NCBI GenBank assembly: GCA_902610655.1
Contig: CACLWL010000009.1
Location: 1 to 33,295, forward strand
Length of the DNA stretch: 33,295 bases
Reading direction: 5' to 3'
From: an uncultured Pelagibacteraceae bacterium
GTDB lineage: Bacteria > Pseudomonadota > Alphaproteobacteria > Pelagibacterales > Pelagibacteraceae
Both the position numbers and the translations under genes were made by a program. The notes under the pieces were generated by a model. The model was not told where the DNA came from, searched no databases, and saw only the letters and a list, made by a program, of their open reading frames with translations. Positions 24,706-31,462 of this stretch are shown here, in pieces (the stretch's first letter is position 1; each line of letters begins with the position of its first letter).

Positions 24706-25595
24706 TGGATTGGGACAAACTCAAAATTTTCCACGCAGTTGCTGAGGCTGGTAGTTTTACCAGTGCAACAGTTACTTTAAACTTAAGTCAGTCGGCTATA
24801 AGTCGTCAGATTCAATCTTTAGAGGATGATTTAAAAGTAAAATTGTTTGAACGACATGCAAGAGGTCTTACTCTTACTGAAAATGGTGAATATGTTTATA
24901 AAACGGCTCATGAGGTCATAAGTAAATTGAAAGAAGTTGAAACTTCGCTAGGTGATCAAAAAAATAAGCCATCTGGCAAAATAACCATCACAACAGTCAG
25001 AAGCTTTGGAACACATTGGTTAACTCCAAGAATTCAAGAATTTATGCAACTTCATCCAGAAATGGAAGTTGAGCTTATATTTGATGATAAGGAGCTAGAT
25101 TTAAGTACTAGACAGGCTGACATTGGTATATTCATGCGAAGGCCTAAGCAACTTAATTATATTCAGAAAAAGTTAATTGATATCAACTATCATATTTATG
25201 GATCAAACGCGTATCTTGAGAAATTTGGTATGCCGAAAACTGTAAATGATTTGAATAAACATAAATTTATTTCCTTTGGCAGAGGGACGCCATCACCTGT
25301 ATATAACCCTGACTGGGCAATTAAGATAGGTATGAAGGATAGTAAAAAAAGAAAGTCTGTTATGAAAGTAAATAGCGTAATGGGGTTGTTGTTAGCAGTT
25401 GAAAGCGGGGTTGGTCTTGCAGCTTTGCCTGATTATTTAGTAGTACAATCGAAAAATTTGATAAAAGTACTCCCTAAAATCGAAGGGCCAATAACCGAAG
25501 CACATTTTGTATATCCGCAATCATTAAAAAATGTAGCGAGAGTTCAGGCATTTAGAAATTTTTTATATAGTAAAATTTCTGAATGGAATTTTTAG
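24705..25595 (+). CDS. LysR-family transcriptional regulator
   Basis: The 296-residue protein starts with a LysR winged helix-turn-helix (about 3-61: LKIFHAVAEAGSFTSAT, LSQSAISRQIQSLEDDLKV, LFERHARGLTLTENG), followed by a linker helix and a periplasmic-binding-protein-like effector domain (about 92-294). Length is standard. The effector is unknown. It is coupled to acuI by a TAATG junction, so a role in acrylate or related metabolism is possible; unusually for LysR, its nearest partner is co-directional rather than divergent. The iron operon begins 145 bases downstream. Confidence 0.93.
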   Translation: MDWDKLKIFHAVAEAGSFTSATVTLNLSQSAISRQIQSLEDDLKVKLFERHARGLTLTENGEYVYKTAHEVISKLKEVETSLGDQKNKPSGKITITTVRSFGTHWLTPRIQEFMQLHPEMEVELIFDDKELDLSTRQADIGIFMRRPKQLNYIQKKLIDINYHIYGSNAYLEKFGMPKTVNDLNKHKFISFGRGTPSPVYNPDWAIKIGMKDSKKRKSVMKVNSVMGLLLAVESGVGLAALPDYLVVQSKNLIKVLPKIEGPITEAHFVYPQSLKNVARVQAFRNFLYSKISEWNF

Positions 25596-25679
25596 TTATT
25601 TTAAAAAAAATTATTAATAATCCCTAAAAATACGCATTTTTATTAAAGAATAGATTGTCGCAACTAATAACTATTCGCA

Positions 25680-25708
25680 TTGCAAATAATTCTCATTTGC
25701 ATTATAAG
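25680..25708 (+). promoter_or_regulatory. Promoter with a Fur-like operator in its spacer (iron operon)
   Basis: A -35-like TTGCAA (25680-25685) and -10-like TATAAG (25703-25708) are exactly 17 bases apart. The dyad TGCAAAT-N7-ATTTGCA occupies 25681-25701 and so covers the whole spacer. A preceding ATTCGCAT (25673-25680) gives a further half site. The AATNATTC core and GC-AAAT arms resemble Fur-family boxes of alphaproteobacteria. Repressor binding here would block RNA polymerase, which fits the iron(III) uptake genes downstream. A strong Shine-Dalgarno AGGAG at 25731-25735 precedes the ATG at 25741. Confidence 0.65.
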
Positions 25709-25740
25709 GCTTAGAAAGTCTTTAACAAATAGGAGAATAA

Positions 25741-26769
25741 ATGAGGAAGATTACAATTATTACGTTAATTTCATTTTTATTTGCATCAACTTTTGCAATA
25801 GCAAATGAAGTTAATGTATTTAACGCAAGACACTATAAGGCTGACGGAGAACTTTATAGTAAATTTACAAACATGACTGGAATCAAGGTTAATCTGATTA
25901 ATGGAAAATCTGGTGCTTTAGAAAAAAGAATACTTGAAGAGGGTGCTGATGCAACTGCAGACCTTTACATCACAGCAGATGCTGGAAGATGTGGTGCTAT
26001 GGATAAAAAAGGTGCGCTTCAAGGTGGTTTAACATCTGCATCTATTAAAGCAGCTGTTCCAAAAAGCTTTAGAACAAGCAAGTGGGTTGGTATCGCAAAA
26101 AGAGCAAGAATAATTTATTATTCACCCGAAAGAGTTACTGGCGCTGAATTATCTGGAATGACTTATGAAGGTCTAGCTGATCCTAAATGGAAAGGTAGAT
26201 TAGTAATTAGAAAATCTAGCAATATTTATAACAAATCACTTGTAGCTTCATTGATTAAAAATAATGGAAAAGCTGCAACAGCTGCGTGGGCTGAAGGGGT
26301 TGTTGCAAACATGGCAAGAACACCGACTGGTAACGATAGAGCACAAATTATGGCAGTAGCAGCTGGTGAAGCTGATATTGCAGTAGCCAACACATACTAC
26401 TTAGCTCTTATGTTATCTGGTAAAAAAGGTGCAGAACAACAAGAAGCAGCAAAAAAAGTAAAAGCTTTTTTTCCTAATCAAAACGACAGAGGAACACACA
26501 TGAACGTGAGTTGTGCAGCTTTAGTAAAGGGTGCGCCTAATAAAGCTAATGCTGTTAAGCTTGTCGAATTTTTATTAACTCCAGAATCTCAAGAGCACTT
26601 TACAAACAACACTTTTGAGTTTCCAATGATTGACGGTGTTTCACCAAGCCCATTGGTAGTGAACAACTTAGGTTTAGATTTTAAACAGGATATGAAAACT
26701 AAGCTTGCTTCATATGGAAAAAATCAAGCTGCTGCAGTGGAAGTAATGACAGCTGCAGGTTGGAAATAA
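25741..26769 (+). CDS. fbpA: Periplasmic iron(III)-binding protein (FbpA/AfuA type)
   Basis: The 342-residue protein has a signal peptide (basic MRK, hydrophobic to about 18, AIA-N cleavage at about 21) and the fold of class 2 ferric-binding proteins. The start of the mature chain EVNVFNARHYKADGELYSKF is typical, with H31/Y32 near the iron site, and Y219-Y220 in VANTYYLAL are the paired Tyr iron ligands of FbpA. The protein is Ala- and Lys-rich, consistent with high expression. It captures Fe(III) in the periplasm for the permease and ATPase genes downstream. A Fur-like operator lies upstream. Thiamine- and phosphonate-binding relatives are less likely because of the Tyr pair and the operator. 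Confidence 0.92.
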   Translation: MRKITIITLISFLFASTFAIANEVNVFNARHYKADGELYSKFTNMTGIKVNLINGKSGALEKRILEEGADATADLYITADAGRCGAMDKKGALQGGLTSASIKAAVPKSFRTSKWVGIAKRARIIYYSPERVTGAELSGMTYEGLADPKWKGRLVIRKSSNIYNKSLVASLIKNNGKAATAAWAEGVVANMARTPTGNDRAQIMAVAAGEADIAVANTYYLALMLSGKKGAEQQEAAKKVKAFFPNQNDRGTHMNVSCAALVKGAPNKANAVKLVEFLLTPESQEHFTNNTFEFPMIDGVSPSPLVVNNLGLDFKQDMKTKLASYGKNQAAAVEVMTAAGWK

Positions 26770-26773
26770 GTTA

Positions 26774-26944
26774 ATGAATAAAAAGAATTTATTTGAAATT
26801 GATTTAAATAAATCTTCTAAAGCATGCAACCCGTGTGCTTTAGAGTGTGAAAAAATCAATGAAAAAATAAATAAAAGAAAGTTTTCTGAGCTCAAAAATA
26901 AAGAGGTTTCACACATCCTAAATATTTTTGAAAGCAAAAAGTAA
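26774..26944 (+). CDS. 56-residue protein with a C-x2-C-x3-C motif, inside the iron operon
   Basis: A short open frame starts four bases after the fbpA stop and ends with TAA at 26942-26944. The protein is polar and Lys/Glu-rich with no signal peptide or membrane segment, so cytoplasmic. Three Cys lie at 18, 21 and 25 in ACNPCALEC, in a spacing suited to a metal or Fe-S site, followed by a predicted helix (26-52). I do not recognise a family. Position between the binding protein and the permease, tight spacing and a Cys motif suggest an iron-related role such as sensing, insertion or a co-regulated accessory; this is inference. The antisense frame over the same bases is a less plausible reading. 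Confidence 0.6.
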   Translation: MNKKNLFEIDLNKSSKACNPCALECEKINEKINKRKFSELKNKEVSHILNIFESKK

Positions 26945-26960
26945 TTTTCTTTACTCACAA

Positions 26961-27026
26961 AAAGACTTGTGACTAACTGGTATTACCCCCTTTTAGTTGC
27001 AAGTCTTTAGTATTATAAGGGTAATA
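26961..27026 (+). ncRNA. Stem-loop with a loop complementary to the permease ribosome binding site
   Basis: AAAGACTTGTGACTAA (26961-26976) pairs with TTAGTTGCAAGTCTTT (26993-27008): 14 Watson-Crick pairs and two adjacent G-U wobbles in RNA. The 16-base loop is CTGGTATTACCCCCTT. Its TATTACCC (26981-26988) is the exact complement of GGGTAATA (27019-27026), which includes part of the Shine-Dalgarno AAGGG (27017-27021) just ahead of the TTG start at 27029. Either a pseudoknot or a switch between two structures could hide the ribosome binding site. No run of T follows, so it is not a simple terminator. It matches no riboswitch class I know. Confidence 0.55.
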
Positions 27027-27028
27027 TT

Positions 27029-28654
27029 TTGACAAAAAAATTTAATATTTGGTTTTTTTTATCCCTACTAATTTCTGTATTTGTTTGCATCCCAATCATA
27101 ACAGTTTTTTCAAGCTTTTTTGAAAGTACTTCAAATTATTATGAAATATTAAAAGATACTTTTTTAATGGAATATATTTTTAATTCATTAGTTCTTTTAT
27201 TATGTGTTTTAGCTCTTACTTTTTTATTAGGCACTAGTACGGCTTATTTAGTTTCATTCTTTAAATTTCCTGGAAGTAATATTTTTAAGTGGGCACTTAT
27301 ATTATCTTTTGCTGTACCACCATATATTTATGCTTACTCTCTAACAGCTTTTTTTGATAATTATGGAACTGCTTTTACTATTTTAAAAAATTTGTTTGGA
27401 GATGGTGATTATAATAAAAATATCCCAAAATTTAATGGAATGTCAGGCGCTGTAATATCTATGACTTTCTCACTTTATGCTTATGTATATATACTTTCTA
27501 GAGCATCATTTCTGTATCAATCTCAAAATTTGATTGATTTAGGTAAAAATCTTGGTTTTTCAAAATTTAAATCATTTTATAAAATAATATTACCAGCATC
27601 CAGGCCAGCAATTGTTGCTGGTTTGTCTCTAGTAGCGATGGAAACATTGGCAGAGTTCGGAGCTGTTGATTTTTTTTCGATCAACACTTTAACTACAGGT
27701 ATATATAATTCATGGATTACATTTGATGATCTTGCTTTTGCAAACAGAATAGCTTCTTTTTTATTATTATTCATATTCTCTTTATTCATAATAGAAAACT
27801 TATCTAGAAAAAAAGCAAAATATCATTTCAATATTAAAGGTGGTTTTAAACAAAAAGAAAAAATTAAGCTTTCAGGTTATAAATCTTTTTTTGCATTCAT
27901 GTTCTGTTTTGTTATTTTTTTAATGAGTTTTTTATTTCCATTAAGCCAGATGTTATATTGGACAATAAAATTTCCTGAAAATATATTTGATCTCCAAATT
28001 GTTACACTTTCATTAAATACACTCTACTTAGCATTATTATCTAGTTTAGTGTTAATAACATTTTCTTTGATATCAAATTATGGAAACAGAGTAACAAATA
28101 ATAAAACACTTAAAATACTATCTACTTTATCAATTTCAGGGTATGCAATACCTGGAGTTATACTTGCCGTAGCTTTTATAACTTTCATTGCATGGTTTGA
28201 CAATACGATAGTTAAAACTTTAGGGTTTTTATCTATTAAAAAATTATTTATTGGCTCGATCTTAGGTTTAGTTTTAGTTTATTTTATAAGATTTTACTCT
28301 TTAGCATTTAACGGAATAAAATCTGGTTATGAAAAAATTAATATTGCAGTTGATGAAAGCGCATACTTGCTAGGTTATTCAAAAAGAAAAACATTTATGA
28401 ATATACATATTCCCTTTTTAAGAAATTCATTATTATTGATTATTATATTAATTGCTTTAGAGATTATAAGGGAATTACCCATTACTCTAATCTTAAGACC
28501 ATTTAACTTTGAAACTTTTGCTACTACAGCATATATATCAGCTTCAGAAGATTTACTTGAAGCAGCGGCAGTTCCTTCATTATTTTTAATTTTAATTGCC
28601 TCAATCTTTATTATAATTGCATCTAAATATATTTTAAGAGAACACAATGAGTAA
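27029..28654 (+). CDS. fbpB: Iron(III) ABC transporter permease, two fused domains (FbpB type)
   Basis: The 541-residue inner-membrane protein contains two BPD_transp_1 modules (about 55-255 and 330-535), twelve or so hydrophobic helices in all, the usual FbpB/SfuB form. An EAA-type loop that contacts the ATPase is seen in each half: DLGKNLGFSKFKSFYKI starting near 171 and DESAYLLGYSKRKTFMNI near 441. The start is TTG at 27029 (MTKKFNIW), with AAGGG seven bases upstream; a TTG start plus a structured leader suggests deliberately lower translation than the binding protein. The ATPase gene overlaps its end by eight bases. Confidence 0.9.
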   Translation: MTKKFNIWFFLSLLISVFVCIPIITVFSSFFESTSNYYEILKDTFLMEYIFNSLVLLLCVLALTFLLGTSTAYLVSFFKFPGSNIFKWALILSFAVPPYIYAYSLTAFFDNYGTAFTILKNLFGDGDYNKNIPKFNGMSGAVISMTFSLYAYVYILSRASFLYQSQNLIDLGKNLGFSKFKSFYKIILPASRPAIVAGLSLVAMETLAEFGAVDFFSINTLTTGIYNSWITFDDLAFANRIASFLLLFIFSLFIIENLSRKKAKYHFNIKGGFKQKEKIKLSGYKSFFAFMFCFVIFLMSFLFPLSQMLYWTIKFPENIFDLQIVTLSLNTLYLALLSSLVLITFSLISNYGNRVTNNKTLKILSTLSISGYAIPGVILAVAFITFIAWFDNTIVKTLGFLSIKKLFIGSILGLVLVYFIRFYSLAFNGIKSGYEKINIAVDESAYLLGYSKRKTFMNIHIPFLRNSLLLIIILIALEIIRELPITLILRPFNFETFATTAYISASEDLLEAAAVPSLFLILIASIFIIIASKYILREHNE

Positions 28655-29708
28655 TAATTTTTTTGAAGTTAAAGATGTTGATTTTATTGTTGGGGGAAAA
28701 ACAAAAGTTAAAAAAATGTCTTTTTCAATTAAAGATGAGGGTGATATTATCTGTCTATTAGGACCATCTGGAATTGGAAAGACTACAATACTCAGAGCAA
28801 TTGCTGGGTTACAAGAAATAAAAAATGGTCAAATAAAATTAAAAGGAAAAGTTTTATCTTCAGATAATATTAATATTGAACCTGAAAATAGAAATATATC
28901 ACTCGCTTTCCAAGAGAATAGTTTGTTTCCTCATTATTCTGTAGAAAAGAATATATTACTGGGTGCAGAAAAAAATTCAGGTAAAACAGATAAACAAGTT
29001 ACTTTTAATGAGATAGTAGATTTGTTAGACATTTCTCAAATATTAAACCAATACCCACATCAAATTAGTGCTGGAGAAGCACAACGAGCCTCACTTGCTA
29101 GATCGCTCTTATCTCAACCAGATTTACTTTTATTGGATGAGCCTTTATCGAATGTGGATCAAAGTCATAAAGAAGATATTCAAGAGAAAATTAAAAAAAT
29201 GCTTACAAAATTAAAAATTACCACAATAATTGTAACTCATGATTCTTATGAAGCCTTTTACTTAGGGACAAAATGTGGAATAATTTTAAATAATGAGCTG
29301 AAACAGTATGATGATCCATATAATGTTTATCATCTACCTAATTCTATTGAGGTTGTTAATTTTTTAAATAGAGGAATTCTTGTACCCGCAAAGGTAACTA
29401 GCCCAAAAAGCCTAGAAAATGAAGAACTTGGAACTATAACGGGAAATTTTGTTAAACCATTTCCCTTAGGTGCTGATGTTAAACTTTTGATTCAACCAGA
29501 GGACTTAGAACATGACGATAAAAGCAATCTTAAGTTAGAGGTAGTTGATAGAAAATTCAGAGGTACAAATTTTATTTATACTTTAAAAACTATCAAAAAT
29601 TTACTTATACCTGTTTTTGTCCATTCACACCATATTCATCAACATGATTTACAAGAAAAATTTGGTATTAAAAGACCAATTCATATTGAACATTTAGTAT
29701 GCTTTTAA
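28647..29708 (+). CDS. fbpC: Iron(III) ABC transporter ATP-binding protein (FbpC type)
   Basis: The 353-residue protein is the ATPase of the iron uptake system. Walker A is GPSGIGKTT (39-47), the Q-loop follows in LAFQENSLFPHYSV, the signature is ISAGEAQR (degenerate from LSGGQQQR, with the Gly-Glu/Gln-Arg core kept), Walker B is LLLLDEPLSNVD and the switch His is in IIVTHDS. After about residue 235 a C-terminal TOBE-like regulatory domain of about 115 residues is present, ending in a His-rich HSHHIHQHD segment that could bind metal. The gene overlaps fbpB by eight bases and converges with the regulator gene after three bases. Confidence 0.92.
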   Translation: MSNNFFEVKDVDFIVGGKTKVKKMSFSIKDEGDIICLLGPSGIGKTTILRAIAGLQEIKNGQIKLKGKVLSSDNINIEPENRNISLAFQENSLFPHYSVEKNILLGAEKNSGKTDKQVTFNEIVDLLDISQILNQYPHQISAGEAQRASLARSLLSQPDLLLLDEPLSNVDQSHKEDIQEKIKKMLTKLKITTIIVTHDSYEAFYLGTKCGIILNNELKQYDDPYNVYHLPNSIEVVNFLNRGILVPAKVTSPKSLENEELGTITGNFVKPFPLGADVKLLIQPEDLEHDDKSNLKLEVVDRKFRGTNFIYTLKTIKNLLIPVFVHSHHIHQHDLQEKFGIKRPIHIEHLVCF

Positions 29709-29711
29709 ATT

Positions 29712-31139
29712 TTAGTCGTTACTAACATAAACCGAAACGCCTCTTGAGTTAACATCCACATCAAATTTTTTATGCAAAGGTGGAAATGCTCTTTGAGAAC
29801 AATCTAATCTATCACAAGTTCTACAAGAAACACCAATGGGTATTTCAGTTTTTTTATCGTTCAAATTCAAGTTTTCTGTATAAACAAAATCTTTTGCATA
29901 TTTTGCTTCACAACCTAAGCCGATTGAAAGAATGCTCTTTGCTTCACCAAATCTTCCAACACCTTTTTCTACGGTTTTAGCAATACAAACATATTTTTCA
30001 CCATTTGACATTTTACTAACTGCTGCTTGAATTATTCCAGGTCTTGTAAATGCAGAATATACATTCCATCTTGGGCATGCACCTCCGTATCTTGGTATTT
30101 CTATTCCAGATAAAGAAAATCTTTTTGATATATTTCCAGCTATATCTACTCTTAAGAAATGGAAAGGTATACCTGGCATTTTTGGATCTTGCAAACAAGT
30201 TACTCTATGTGCAATTTGCTCAAATGTAGTTGCAAAAGTATTTTGTAGTAATTCTAGATCATATTTATTTTTCATGCATTCTTTATGGAAAAGTTTATAA
30301 GGCATTAAGATCGCTGCACCACAATAATTTAATAAAGCTACACGAGTAAGTTTTTTTGATTCTTCACTTGGAAAAGAAAATTTTGCTAAATAATTATTTA
30401 TTATATCTATGGCACCTTCATGAGCAATTTGAGCAGCTACAAATAATTTTTTAGTCTCTAATGCTACATAGTCACTGAGTAATAATTCTTTTTTCTTTTT
30501 ATCGAAGTATTTTGAGAACGGTTTTCTTTCTTCAGGCAAAACATCTTTTACAATTATATTATATTCTTTTTTCAAATATTCATTTAAAGCAAGGTATGTA
30601 CATCTATTATTAATTTGAATTTTATCAAAAACTGTATTTGCATATTCCTCCAATTTTGGAAAATAATTATTATTTTCTTGCAAGAAATCAGAGACAATTT
30701 CTCCTGGAAAAGCAGCTTTTCTTTTGTCAATTATTTTCCCAGATAGGTTTTCAACTCTATTGATAATGTCATGATCTTTTTGTCTAAAATTATCACCAAG
30801 TTTTATTAATGCTCTGGCAATTTTTGGGTTTGTGTTAACTAAATCTTTTATTTCTGGGCTAAGTATATCTAAGTCCTCAAATAATTGATCATCTAATAAT
30901 TCTGATATATCATTAACTAAATTTAAATCTGATTTTACTGTTAAATCTGAAAGTTCAATTTTTAATTCTTGGCAAACTTTTAAAAGCAAATCACCATCAA
31001 TTTTACGTTTTCCACCTTCTATAAGATTTAAATAGCTTGGAGATATATCAAGTTGCTCAGCAAGTTTATTAGCCTGTATCCCAAGTTTTCTTCTAAATGC
31101 CTTGATTTTTGGCCCAATTTTAAGATTAAATTGACTCAT
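29712..31139 (-). CDS. XRE-family regulator of the RamB/ScfR type (glyoxylate or short-chain acyl metabolism)
   Basis: The 475-residue protein has an N-terminal XRE helix-turn-helix (about 8-64: IKAFRRKLGIQANKLAEQL, SPSYLNLIEGGKRK), a central M78/IrrE-like domain and a C-terminal domain with C439, C442 and C447 in SCRTCDRLDC. This layout is that of RamB/ScfR regulators, which control isocitrate lyase, malate synthase or methylcitrate genes in response to acyl-CoA status. The M78 site is degenerate: H240-E241 is followed by GAIDI with no second His, so no protease activity is expected. It diverges from the small ORF and isocitrate lyase gene; repeats in the gap look like its operators and support both regulation and autoregulation. 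Confidence 0.88.
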   Translation of the reverse strand: MSQFNLKIGPKIKAFRRKLGIQANKLAEQLDISPSYLNLIEGGKRKIDGDLLLKVCQELKIELSDLTVKSDLNLVNDISELLDDQLFEDLDILSPEIKDLVNTNPKIARALIKLGDNFRQKDHDIINRVENLSGKIIDKRKAAFPGEIVSDFLQENNNYFPKLEEYANTVFDKIQINNRCTYLALNEYLKKEYNIIVKDVLPEERKPFSKYFDKKKKELLLSDYVALETKKLFVAAQIAHEGAIDIINNYLAKFSFPSEESKKLTRVALLNYCGAAILMPYKLFHKECMKNKYDLELLQNTFATTFEQIAHRVTCLQDPKMPGIPFHFLRVDIAGNISKRFSLSGIEIPRYGGACPRWNVYSAFTRPGIIQAAVSKMSNGEKYVCIAKTVEKGVGRFGEAKSILSIGLGCEAKYAKDFVYTENLNLNDKKTEIPIGVSCRTCDRLDCSQRAFPPLHKKFDVDVNSRGVSVYVSND

Positions 31140-31151
31140 AGTTTTCTAATT

Positions 31152-31166
31152 GTAAATTTTGTAAAT
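31152..31166. repeat. Operator-like repeat, copy 1 (regulator side)
   Basis: GTAAATTTTGTAAAT, identical over 15 bases to 31225-31239. Its end also forms an 8-4-8 inverted repeat, TTGTAAAT (31159-31166) and ATTTACAA (31171-31178). It lies 13 bases upstream of the RamB-like start codon, where it could serve autoregulation. Further TTTACAA half sites follow near 31192. Confidence 0.55.
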
Positions 31167-31216
31167 AAATATTTACAATAAATTATCTTATTTTACAAGA
31201 CTTTTTAATTATTTAT

Positions 31217-31245
31217 TAGCAAAAGTAAATTTTGTAAATTATAAG
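31217..31245 (+). promoter_or_regulatory. Probable promoter of the small ORF/aceA unit with operator copy 2 in its spacer
   Basis: TAGCAA (31217-31222) and TATAAG (31240-31245) are 17 bases apart. The second GTAAATTTTGTAAAT copy (31225-31239) fills the spacer up to the -10 hexamer, an ideal site for a repressor or a closely acting regulator. Transcription would begin about seven bases after the -10, at or next to 31252, which is the A of the small ORF start codon. Confidence 0.5.
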
Positions 31246-31251
31246 ACCCTT

Positions 31252-31419
31252 ATGAACGACAAAAACAAAATCAAAAACGTTGAAAATAAAGCTAAAAATA
31301 GCTTTATAGACGATTCAAATAGTGAAACTAAAAACGGTATCTATTTGAGAGATGACCATTGTGATTGGGGTTCAAGCGGTATGAACGAATTCACTAACGA
31401 GTTTAGCGAAAACAACTAA
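31252..31419 (+). CDS. 55-residue polar protein upstream of isocitrate lyase, possibly leaderless
   Basis: An ATG at 31252 opens a frame of 55 codons ending TAA at 31417-31419. The protein is Asn-, Lys- and Asp/Glu-rich, without hydrophobic segments, with a distinctive end YLRDDHCDWGSSGMNEF. Many codons end in C (AAC, GAC, ATC), unlike most neighbours and typical of strongly expressed genes. There is no Shine-Dalgarno sequence, but the likely -10 TATAAG ends six bases before the ATG, so a leaderless message is plausible. I recognise no family. It lies 43 bases ahead of aceA in the same direction and may be co-transcribed and co-regulated. An RNA function of this stretch is an alternative. Confidence 0.58.
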   Translation: MNDKNKIKNVENKAKNSFIDDSNSETKNGIYLRDDHCDWGSSGMNEFTNEFSENN

Positions 31420-31462
31420 TACCTTATTTCTAGAGTAAACCAATTTTAATAGGAAATAAATA

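Noticed and set aside
26710..26958. Leftward 82-codon frame over the fbpA end and the small Cys ORF
   Set aside because: It overlaps the fbpA coding end and reads as a low-complexity hydrophobic shadow; the plus-strand ORF is better placed and has a coherent polar composition.
26961..27008. The long stem-loop as a rho-independent terminator
   Set aside because: The stem is not G+C-rich at its base and is not followed by a T run, and the operon continues; an RNA control or stability element is more likely.
27014..27019. TATAAG before fbpB as an internal promoter
   Set aside because: No -35-like element lies 16-18 bases upstream; TTGCAA at 26997-27002 is only 11 bases away. It cannot be excluded but is not supported.
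31420..31462. Glycine riboswitch in front of isocitrate lyase
   Set aside because: The 43-base spacer holds a Shine-Dalgarno sequence but none of the conserved glycine aptamer segments.
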